Positions 1 to 5,604 of a stretch of DNA of 5,957 nt are shown one piece after another; position 1 is the stretch's first letter; every line of letters starts with the position of its first letter. A program made the position numbers and the translations under genes. The stretch is from NCBI GenBank assembly GCA_001797745.1, contig MGQF01000044.1, positions 1 to 5,957 of the forward strand, written 5' to 3'. This DNA comes from Deltaproteobacteria bacterium RBG_13_52_11 (GTDB lineage: Bacteria > Desulfobacterota > B13-G15 > RBG-16-54-18). The notes beneath the pieces are model-generated. The model was given only the letters and a program-made list of their open reading frames with translations, was not told the DNA's origin and did no database searches.

Positions 1-200
1 ATCTTGCCTCCCATGATCCGGGCCGGGGGCTGAGGAATAATGCCCAGGATGGTCAGTGCTGATACGGTCTTGCCACAGCCCGACTCTCCCACCAGGCAAA
101 CGGTTTCGCCGTTACGGACTTCATAGCTCACCCCATCCACTGCCCGGGCGATCCTGCCGTTGCCGATGAAATAGACCGATAAGTTCTGTACAGAGAGCAT
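1..200 (-). CDS. dppD: Peptide ABC transporter ATP-binding protein, DppD/OppD type (N-terminal 66 residues)
   Basis: Cytoplasmic ATPase subunit that would power the permease pair encoded just upstream. Only the first 66 codons are present and the gene continues beyond the left edge. The translation begins MLSVQNLSVYF, the usual first beta strand of the DppD/OppD/NikD group, and shows a Walker A motif GESGCGKT at residues 38-45 followed by VSAL. The Q-loop, signature and Walker B motifs and the C-terminal oligopeptide-transporter extension lie outside the window, so intactness cannot be judged. The ATG at 198-200 shares its A with the TGA of the permease gene (TGATG), which indicates translational coupling; only a weak purine-rich stretch precedes it. 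Family assignment is firm. The symbol is a family-level name, and the transported substrate could be dipeptides, oligopeptides or another PepT-family ligand. Confidence 0.9.
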   Translation of the reverse strand, partial: MLSVQNLSVYFIGNGRIARAVDGVSYEVRNGETVCLVGESGCGKTVSALTILGIIPQPPARIMGGK

Positions 201-1378
201 CAGTATCTTTCTCTCAGTTTAGGGTTTAATATGTCCCGTAGCCCCTCGCCGAAGAGATTGAAGGCGAGGACCACGATCAGGATGGCAAACCCCGGGATAA
301 AGGTCAGCCAGGGGGCATCGAATATAAAGCGCTTGCCGTCGGAGAGGATGTTGCCCCACGTCGCATGGGGAGGGGGTACGCCAAAGCCAAGAAAGCTGAG
401 GCCGGCCTCGATGAGGATCGCGCTCGCAATACCGATGGTGGCTGAAACCAGCACCGGCGCCATGGCATTAGGGATCATATGACGAAATATGATCCGCCAG
501 TCGCCGACCCCGAGGGCCTTCGCCGCCGTCACAAAGTCCTGCTCTCGGAGCGAGAGCAATTCGGCCCGGACAAAGCGCGTCGTGCCCATCCAGCTCGTCA
601 GCCCGATCACCACCATGATGTTGTACATACTGGCAGGCAGCAGGGCTACGACGGTCAGTATCAGGAAGAAGACGGGGAAGCAGAGCATGATATCGACGAT
701 TCTCATGATTAAGGTATCGAGAGAAATAGTGTCTCGGTGGAGCAGTCTCAGCCACCGTGAAGCAGATTGTCCGGCTGACCATTTTTTACGCCACAGGGAA
801 AAGAGGATAGAGGCACCTGCTATGACGAGCACGACCCCACCGGGAAAGGCGGCGCCAGCCATCAGCAATCCGGCGCCCAGAGAGACCATACCTGCCAAGA
901 GGATGTGCTCGATTCTCACGGGGTTTCTGCCAAAATAGCCCGATATCCCTCCCATCACGATGCCGATCAGGACTGCGATCCCTACTGCCACAAATCCCAC
1001 GGTCAGAGAGACCCACGCACCCTGCAGCATCCTTGAAAAGACATCTCTGCCCAGGTCATCGGTGCCGAATAGATAGATCCCCAGGGTAGGGATCTCCTCC
1101 GGGCGGAGATTCGCAAGATGGGGCTGAGAGAAGGGCGGACGCAGTTTTTCCTGAAGCCTGACTACGGCAGGATCAAAGAGCGGCCGGGGGCCGGAGGTGA
1201 GCAGGAGCCCGGCAAAGGCAACAAAGAAGAAGGCTACAAAGATGGCAAGTCCGAAAAAGGCAAGTCTGTTTTTCTTGAGAAGCTGCCAGGACACCTGCCA
1301 CCGAGATTCTCTCGGGGCACGGGGTCCCTCCTGCGTCCCAGTGTCTCTCTGGAGCTCCTTATTATCTATTTCTCTCAC
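200..1378 (-). CDS. dppC: Peptide ABC transporter permease, DppC type, with an extra two-helix insertion
   Basis: Inner-membrane permease that would pair with the DppB-type protein encoded upstream. It shows the N-terminal OppC-type helix (about residues 38-60), a periplasmic loop ending in the family motif FGTDDLGRDVFSRM (104-117), a helix ending GISGYFG (144-150), the motif DTLIMRIVDIMLCFP (221-235) and the EAA coupling loop (about 281-304: DFVTAAKALGVGDWR, then HMIPN). It ends in GEGLRDILNPKLRERY, as family members do. The length of 392 residues exceeds the usual 280-310. The excess is residues 151-219, absent from typical DppC proteins, which carry two more hydrophobic segments. The start is GTG at 1376-1378, which overlaps the dppB stop (GTGA) and has an AAGGAT ribosome-binding site 7 nt upstream. 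The reading frame is clean on both sides of the insert. The symbol is family-level. Confidence 0.93.
   Translation of the reverse strand: MREIDNKELQRDTGTQEGPRAPRESRWQVSWQLLKKNRLAFFGLAIFVAFFFVAFAGLLLTSGPRPLFDPAVVRLQEKLRPPFSQPHLANLRPEEIPTLGIYLFGTDDLGRDVFSRMLQGAWVSLTVGFVAVGIAVLIGIVMGGISGYFGRNPVRIEHILLAGMVSLGAGLLMAGAAFPGGVVLVIAGASILFSLWRKKWSAGQSASRWLRLLHRDTISLDTLIMRIVDIMLCFPVFFLILTVVALLPASMYNIMVVIGLTSWMGTTRFVRAELLSLREQDFVTAAKALGVGDWRIIFRHMIPNAMAPVLVSATIGIASAILIEAGLSFLGFGVPPPHATWGNILSDGKRFIFDAPWLTFIPGFAILIVVLAFNLFGEGLRDILNPKLRERY
722..928 (-). other. Insert in the DppC permease encoding an additional transmembrane hairpin
   Basis: Codons 151-219 of the permease. In typical DppC/OppC proteins the motif GYFGG runs almost directly into the D-x-LIMRIVD motif. 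Here the two are separated by about 70 residues. The segment holds hydrophobic stretches at about 158-176 (HILLAGMVSLGAGLLMAG) and 179-197 (PGGVVLVIAGASILFSLW) joined by a short turn, then a basic tail with RKKW and RWLRLLHR. The basic tail suits a return to the cytoplasm, so an in-out-in hairpin would leave the remaining topology unchanged. Boundaries are estimated from memory of the family, without an alignment. Confidence 0.75.
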
Positions 1379-2334
1379 AGCCTGATCCTTGGGTCCACCA
1401 CCATGTAGAGGACGTCAGAGACAAAGGTGCCGATCAGCACCAGCACCGCAGAGATAAAGTTTAGCGAAAGGATTATGGGATAGTCGCGAGCCAGGATGGC
1501 CTCGTATGCCATCCTTCCGATACCGGGCCAGGAAAAGATGGATTCTATGATGACGGAGCCTCCGATCATGCCCGGCAACATGAGGCCGAACATCGTGACA
1601 AAGGGGAGCAAGGCGTTGCGCAAGGCATGCTTGTAATGGACCTGTTCAGCAGGAAGACCTTTGGCCCGTGCCGTGCGCACGTAATCCTGGCCTTCGACCT
1701 CCAGCATCTGACTACGGACATATCGGGAGAGCACGGCAATGCCTACGGTGGCCTCCAGCATGGCAGGCAGCAAAAGATGCCAGACCCGGTCCATGGTGGC
1801 GCGGAGCATGGAGACATGCGTGAACCCAAAGGTCTTCATGCCGATGACCGGGACATGGAAGGCATTGACTACTAAAAGGATGAGAATATATGCAAAAAAG
1901 AAACCAGGAATGGAATACAAGAGATAGGAGAAAAAGGTGGCTAAACGGTCATAGACGCCACCGCGGAAGATGGCTGAACGCACCCCGATGGGGAAGGCCA
2001 AGGTCCAGGTCAGTATGGTAGCCACGATAAAGAGAGAGAGACTGTTGAGGAATCGCCCCCATATCTTTTTTAGCACCGGCTCATTGTCCTTCCAGGATAT
2101 GCTCTTTCCCGTGAAGAGATCACGATAGAAGTAAACGAATTGGACGTGGAGCGGTTCATCCAGATGAAATGCCTTGCGAAACCTCTCTACCATCTCCGGG
2201 GTGAACTTGGGATTCAAAGGGTCCACTTGGCTCGGCTTGCCAGGCGCCAGGTAGATGATCAAGAAAGAAATCACCATGACAAAAAACAGGGTGACGATCT
2301 TTTGGATGATGCTCCGGCCGATGAACGACAGCAT
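1375..2334 (-). CDS. dppB: Peptide ABC transporter permease, DppB type
   Basis: Inner-membrane permease of the DppB/OppB/NikB family and partner of the DppC-type subunit. Its 319 residues fit the family length. Visible features are the N-terminal helix (about 10-30) ending in YLAPGKPSQVDP, the loop with FHLDEPLHVQFVYFYRDLF (56-74), central helices around 97-118 and 130-156, the LLLPAMLEA segment (187-195), the EAA coupling loop (217-240: DYVRTARAKGLPAEQ, then HALRN), the IIESIFSWPGIGRMAYEAI motif (262-280) and the C-terminal VDPRIRL. The ATG at 2332-2334 lies 2 bp after the stop of the solute-binding protein gene. A strong GGAGGA site (2341-2346, inside the 3' end of that gene) sits 6 nt upstream, so translation is probably coupled. 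Nothing unusual is seen. The symbol is family-level. Confidence 0.95.
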   Translation of the reverse strand: MLSFIGRSIIQKIVTLFFVMVISFLIIYLAPGKPSQVDPLNPKFTPEMVERFRKAFHLDEPLHVQFVYFYRDLFTGKSISWKDNEPVLKKIWGRFLNSLSLFIVATILTWTLAFPIGVRSAIFRGGVYDRLATFFSYLLYSIPGFFFAYILILLVVNAFHVPVIGMKTFGFTHVSMLRATMDRVWHLLLPAMLEATVGIAVLSRYVRSQMLEVEGQDYVRTARAKGLPAEQVHYKHALRNALLPFVTMFGLMLPGMIGGSVIIESIFSWPGIGRMAYEAILARDYPIILSLNFISAVLVLIGTFVSDVLYMVVDPRIRL

Positions 2335-2336
2335 TG

Positions 2337-4478
2337 CTAATCCTCCACGCTCAACACAGGCACCTCAGGAATCTTTATCCATTTGTTGAAGTAGAAGGTA
2401 TAGTTTCCCGTTTTCGTGGGGGTGATCCGCTTGTAGATGGTATTACCCTTGGCATCGGTCTCCCGTATCACGATCCGCTTATCCAGGACAGCCGTCCACT
2501 TGTTCACATAAAGGAAGGTATAGGGCTGCTCCCTGGCAATGAGTTCGTGGAGCTTGTGGCAGTAGGCCACCTGTCTTCCGTGATCATATTCCTGCCTGAT
2601 CTTGATGATCAGGTCATCGGCCTGGGGATCTTTGAAGCCGACAAAATTGAGCTGATAGGGATGGGTCTGACTCGAATGCCATATTTGATAGAGGTCAGGC
2701 TCGATACCCATCTGCCAGCCCAGAACCAAGGCGTCAAAGTCGGCCTTGTTCACCCGTTCCTGAACGAATACCGCCCACTCTAAGAGATCGGTGCGGCAGT
2801 CTATGCCGATCTGCTTCCATGCGTCCTGGACGACGGTAAGGACGGCCTTGCGCTGGTCGTTTCCGCTGTTGGTGATGAGGGTAAACTGCAATCGCTTTCC
2901 GTCCTTTTCCAGCCACCCTTCCTTGTTGCGTCTCCATCCCGCCTCGGCAAGGAGCTTCAGCGCCCCTTGGGGATCATAGGGCGGGGGCTCAATACGGTGA
3001 TTGTAGTAGTCGGTCTGTTTTACAAAGGGGCCGGTAATACGCTCCCCTTGGCTGTAGAGGACATAGCGTATGATCTTGTCCACATCAATGGCCATGCCCA
3101 GGGCCCTGCGCACGCGGGGGTCATCGAAGGGTTTACGCCGCATGTTATATCCGATGTAGGTGTAGCCGAATGAGAGGCCGGAGAAATTTTGATACGTGGG
3201 ATCGTTTTTCAGCCGTTGTACCTGATGGGGCTCAACGGCATAATTGTCCACGGTACCTGCATAGAATTCCATTTCCTGGGTCAAGAGATCCGGGATGATC
3301 CGGTACATGAAGCGCATATAATTGGGAGGTCCTTCCCAGTAATCGTTGAAGCGATCCAAGGCAATGTATTGGTCTGATTGCCACTCGCGAAAGGAAAAGG
3401 GACCGCAGCCAATGGGGTGGCGATTGAAGGCGCTCTGGCGCATAGAGAATTGTTCCGGGTCCTTCCCGGCATTCTTCGCCTCATGTTTTAAGGCCTCATT
3501 ATTAAGGAGGTGCTCGGGCACTATGCCGATGGCCCAGGTGCCCAGGGCCGGTGAATAGAGCCGCTTGTAACGGATGCGCACCGTAAGAGGATCGACTACC
3601 TCCACCTCTTTCACGGGTTCATAGTCGGCGATGCGAGGCGAAAGGTTCTTTGGATCCATGATCGCTTCATAGGTGAACTTGACATCGCCGGCACCGAATA
3701 TATGGCCGTCATGAAACCTGACATGAGGGCGCAGGTAAAAGATGATCACGGGATTATGTTCCGTCGCCGGCAGGGTCTCTTGTGCATAATCGGTCTTCGT
3801 TTTTATCCCGGCGCGGCCTTCCTCGGAAAGAGAGAGGAAGGCCTGGGCCGGGAAGGAACGAAAGTAGTCGCTGCCAAGGAGGGTGGAGAGGTGTTCAAAA
3901 AGATCCTGATCCACTTTCTTCAAGATGAGCTTAATCCGGGCCGGAGCCGAGACCTGGATCCTTACCACCCTCTTCCCTGCCCCCTTTTTCTCTTCCCCCT
4001 CCTGCCGCGTCGCCACAAATTCTCTGGCCGGAATGATGACTATCTCCCCAATGTTATCCAGAGAGTTCTTAACGCGGGCGCTGACTGGCACATATCCCCC
4101 TTGCGCCCTCTTGAGGAGCCTGACTATCTCTGGAGCACCTGCCTTTCCCAGGTGGGGGATAGAAGCCTTCTCATTGATATAAAAGAAGGCCTCCTCATAG
4201 ATCTTCCACGATCGGGCCAATCGCGCACGGAAACGGAGATCCTTATCGCGGTCAATGAGACCCTCGAATACCATCGCTTCAATGTCGTTGCTCGCAGAAT
4301 CCGCGGAAAGGATCGGGTTCAGGATGCTGGCATCCCCGATGGAGGCGGTGATATACTCGGTGAGGCGTTGGGGGTTGCCCTTTGTCTGCTGCTCATAGGT
4401 GGGCACCCACACATAGGATTGCAGCAGGAAGATGATGAGCACGAGGGGGGCACCTATGAGGATTCTTCGGACAATCAT
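2337..4478 (-). CDS. Extracellular solute-binding protein, family 5 (peptide/oligopeptide type), enlarged
   Basis: Ligand receptor of the importer, family SBP_bac_5 (DppA/OppA-like), expected outside the inner membrane. Residues 6-23 form a hydrophobic export signal after VRR. No cysteine lies near it, so there is no lipobox, and it is either a cleaved Sec signal or a membrane anchor. Family landmarks are DASILNPIL (49-57), EGLIDRD (72-78), LARSW (87-91), LRPHVRFHDG (249-258) with GDVKFTYEAI (264-273), HPIGCGPFSF (354-363), YNMRRKPFDDPRVRRAL (444-460) with AIDVDKII (463-470), and the WxxGIEPDLYQIWHS region (588-602). The length of 713 residues is well above the usual 500-600. The excess sits mainly at residues 97-243, within an early beta-hairpin. 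No convincing Shine-Dalgarno sequence precedes the ATG at 4476-4478. The substrate cannot be read from the sequence. Confidence 0.93.
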   Translation of the reverse strand: MIVRRILIGAPLVLIIFLLQSYVWVPTYEQQTKGNPQRLTEYITASIGDASILNPILSADSASNDIEAMVFEGLIDRDKDLRFRARLARSWKIYEEAFFYINEKASIPHLGKAGAPEIVRLLKRAQGGYVPVSARVKNSLDNIGEIVIIPAREFVATRQEGEEKKGAGKRVVRIQVSAPARIKLILKKVDQDLFEHLSTLLGSDYFRSFPAQAFLSLSEEGRAGIKTKTDYAQETLPATEHNPVIIFYLRPHVRFHDGHIFGAGDVKFTYEAIMDPKNLSPRIADYEPVKEVEVVDPLTVRIRYKRLYSPALGTWAIGIVPEHLLNNEALKHEAKNAGKDPEQFSMRQSAFNRHPIGCGPFSFREWQSDQYIALDRFNDYWEGPPNYMRFMYRIIPDLLTQEMEFYAGTVDNYAVEPHQVQRLKNDPTYQNFSGLSFGYTYIGYNMRRKPFDDPRVRRALGMAIDVDKIIRYVLYSQGERITGPFVKQTDYYNHRIEPPPYDPQGALKLLAEAGWRRNKEGWLEKDGKRLQFTLITNSGNDQRKAVLTVVQDAWKQIGIDCRTDLLEWAVFVQERVNKADFDALVLGWQMGIEPDLYQIWHSSQTHPYQLNFVGFKDPQADDLIIKIRQEYDHGRQVAYCHKLHELIAREQPYTFLYVNKWTAVLDKRIVIRETDAKGNTIYKRITPTKTGNYTFYFNKWIKIPEVPVLSVED
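3750..4190 (-). other. Insert of about 147 residues in the solute-binding protein
   Basis: Codons 97-243. In ordinary family 5 binding proteins, the segment LAxSWexs, a short turn and then xxxFxLRxGVxFHDG form one beta-hairpin. Here LARSWKIYEE (87-96) and VIIFYLRPHVRFHDG (244-258) are separated by extra sequence. The insert has a strand-like part (REFVA near 152-156; VVRIQV at 171-176), a charged linker RQEGEEKKGAGKR (158-170) and a helix-like part (DQDLFEHLSTLLGSDYFRSF, 190-209). I recognise no named domain in it. Boundaries are approximate. Confidence 0.65.
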
Positions 4479-4539
4479 GGATCTATTTTACGTTTTGCTT
4501 AGCGTGACAGCTTGAACACCGGTAGCTGCTCTACGTACA

Positions 4540-4568
4540 CTTATAATTTGTTATGATAAAGAAGTAAA
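4540..4568 (-). promoter_or_regulatory. Candidate sigma-70-type promoter of the peptide importer operon
   Basis: On the minus strand, TTTACT (4563-4568) and TATAAG (4540-4545) are separated by 17 bp; they match consensus at 4 of 6 and 5 of 6 positions. Transcription would begin near 4533, giving a leader of about 55 nt before the ATG at 4478. No clear operator is visible. This is prediction from motif and position only. Confidence 0.5.
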
Positions 4569-4573
4569 GAGAC

Positions 4574-4595
4574 AAAAAGTCGCGCGGGGAGCGAC
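4574..4595 (-). terminator. Weak terminator-like hairpin upstream of the operon promoter
   Basis: Read on the minus strand, GTCGC (4591-4595), a 7-nt loop and GCGAC (4579-4583) form a 5-bp stem followed directly by five T (4574-4578). It lies just upstream of the candidate -35 box and could block minus-strand transcription arriving from beyond the tRNA. The stem is short, and no minus-strand gene is seen upstream within the window. Confidence 0.3.
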
Positions 4596-4638
4596 ATCGG
4601 TGGCCTTGTGTGCCTCAGCGAACTCCGTCCTTTTCTTC

Positions 4639-4668
4639 TTGACACCGTGGCTATACTTAATAGATAAT
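4639..4668 (+). promoter_or_regulatory. Candidate promoter of the tRNA gene
   Basis: A perfect TTGACA (4639-4644) is followed after 18 bp by GATAAT (4663-4668, 5 of 6 matches). Transcription would start near 4675, about 14 nt before the mature tRNA 5' end. The 210-bp divergent region also holds the operon promoter on the other strand, and I see no gene in it. Confidence 0.6.
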
Positions 4669-4688
4669 AAAAAGATCGAGACAATAAC

Positions 4689-4764
4689 GGGCCCATAGCT
4701 CAGTTGGCAGAGCCACCGGCTCATAACCGGCAGGTCCCTGGTTCGATTCCAGGTGGGCCCACCA
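4689..4764 (+). tRNA. tRNA with CAU anticodon: elongator Met or lysidine-type Ile2
   Basis: A complete 76-nt cloverleaf. The acceptor stem GGGCCCA (4689-4695) pairs with TGGGCCC (4754-4760). Discriminator A is at 4761 and CCA is encoded at 4762-4764. The D arm is GCTC/GAGC with an 8-nt loop. The anticodon loop is CTCATAA (4720-4726) with CAT at 4722-4724. The variable loop is AGGTC, and the T arm is CCTGG/CCAGG around TTCGATT. A fully paired acceptor stem excludes initiator fMet, which has an unpaired 1-72. C4-G69 and C5-G68, reported recognition features for the lysidine synthetase TilS, and the CTCATAA loop favour Ile2, but some elongator Met tRNAs share that loop. The first anticodon-stem pair (A4715/C4731) is mismatched and position 26 is C. 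Confidence 0.93.
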
Positions 4765-4832
4765 GGGATAGGGTGTGAATCTCTATGGTATCTAAATGTT
4801 TGACACAGAAGGAAAGGGCTCAACGGCACTGG

Positions 4833-4860
4833 AGTGCACCTTTCGAGGTGCACTTTTTTT
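4833..4860 (+). terminator. Intrinsic terminator after the tRNA
   Basis: A perfect 9-bp stem, AGTGCACCT (4833-4841) with AGGTGCACT (4846-4854), closes a TTCG tetraloop and is followed by six further T (4855-4860). It would end the tRNA transcript about 70 nt after the CCA. It ends only 19 nt before the next gene, so that gene depends either on read-through or on a promoter I cannot see. Confidence 0.85.
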
Positions 4861-4879
4861 GGGCCAGGCTGGGGAGTAG

Positions 4880-5599
4880 ATGGTGAGGGAACAACTCCAA
4901 CTGCTCTGGAAGCTGCAAACGCTCGAACGCCATATAGAGGAGGCGCAGAAGGAGAAGGAGACGTACCCCCTGATGCTGGAAAGGTTAGAGGGCATGCTCA
5001 AGACACTGGAGGAGAAAAAGGAGGAAGAAAAAAGGAGGATCGAGGAGCTCGAGAGAGAGCGGATAAAGCTGGAGGGGGAATTGGAGATGGAGAGTGAAAG
5101 GACCAAACGTTCCCAACTCAAACTCCTGGAGATCAAGACCAACAAGGAATACCAAGCCCTCTTGAAGGAAATCGAGATGGGCAAAGAGCATACCAGCCAG
5201 CAAGAGGAAGAGATCATCAGGATGTTGGATGAGATCGACCGGCTCAAGACCGACCATGCAAGCACGGTAGAAAGGGCGCACAAGGAAAGAAAAGAGATTG
5301 AAGAGGGGCAGGCAAAGATAAGGGAGCAGATGGTCATTGTCGAGCAGCATATAACCCAGTGGCATCACAACAGAGAGGAGATTGTAGGGAAGCTGGACCC
5401 GGAGCTGGTGAAACGGTATACTACACTGAAGGAAAGAAGAAATGGAATTGCTGTCGTCCTGGTGAGGAACGAAGGGTGCCAGGGGTGTTACGTCAACATC
5501 CCCCCCCAGCTGTATAACGAGGTCCAGAAGAATAAAGAGATTATCGTATGCCCCAATTGCCACCGCATCCTCTATTGGGAGGAGACAAGCGCTAGTTAA
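4880..5599 (+). CDS. Coiled-coil protein with C-terminal C4-type zinc ribbon (COG1579 / zf-RING_7 family)
   Basis: A 239-residue protein, usual for the family. Residues about 5-170 are a charged, heptad-like coiled-coil hairpin. At 86-98 it has KTNKEYQALLKEI, the signature that lies in the coiled-coil region of these proteins. The C-terminus carries a four-cysteine zinc ribbon, CQGC (200-203) and CPNC (224-227), with NIPPQLYNEV between them. Characterised relatives are Helicobacter HP0958 (FlgZ), which binds RpoN and flagellin mRNA, and Chlamydia CT398 (CdsZ), linked to sigma-54 and type III secretion. Whether this protein has such a partner is unknown; no flagellar or rpoN gene is in view. 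The start is uncertain: the ATG at 4880 has GGAG only 3 nt upstream, whereas the GTG of codon 2 (4883) has it at 6 nt. The two products differ by one residue. Confidence 0.92.
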   Translation: MVREQLQLLWKLQTLERHIEEAQKEKETYPLMLERLEGMLKTLEEKKEEEKRRIEELERERIKLEGELEMESERTKRSQLKLLEIKTNKEYQALLKEIEMGKEHTSQQEEEIIRMLDEIDRLKTDHASTVERAHKERKEIEEGQAKIREQMVIVEQHITQWHHNREEIVGKLDPELVKRYTTLKERRNGIAVVLVRNEGCQGCYVNIPPQLYNEVQKNKEIIVCPNCHRILYWEETSAS

Positions 5600-5604
5600 A
5601 AGAG

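Noticed and set aside
489..938. Plus-strand open frame of about 149 codons opposite the dppC gene
   Set aside because: It is antisense to a clearly conserved permease, has no recognisable motif and lacks a supporting ribosome-binding site.
3702..4502. Long plus-strand open frame (266 codons) antisense to the binding protein and covering its insert
   Set aside because: The minus-strand frame gives a recognisable family 5 protein on both sides of this region. The plus-strand translation shows no family motif, and long antisense frames are expected at this GC content.
4522..4534. Inverted repeat GTAG-CTGCT-CTAC in the leader of the binding-protein mRNA
   Set aside because: Only 4 bp of stem with a 5-nt loop; too short to claim an operator, riboswitch or attenuator.
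4800..4805. TTGACA upstream of the zinc-ribbon gene as a possible -35 box
   Set aside because: No TATAAT-like sequence lies 16-19 bp downstream (the region reads about CAACGGCACTGG), so a promoter is not supported.
4551..4853. Open frame of about 100 codons on the minus strand, antisense to the tRNA, with a stretch reading GGPTWNRTRDLPVMS
   Set aside because: This is the familiar false ORF created by translating the complement of a tRNA gene. Such proteins appear in databases as spurious entries. It overlaps the tRNA, both candidate promoters and the terminator.
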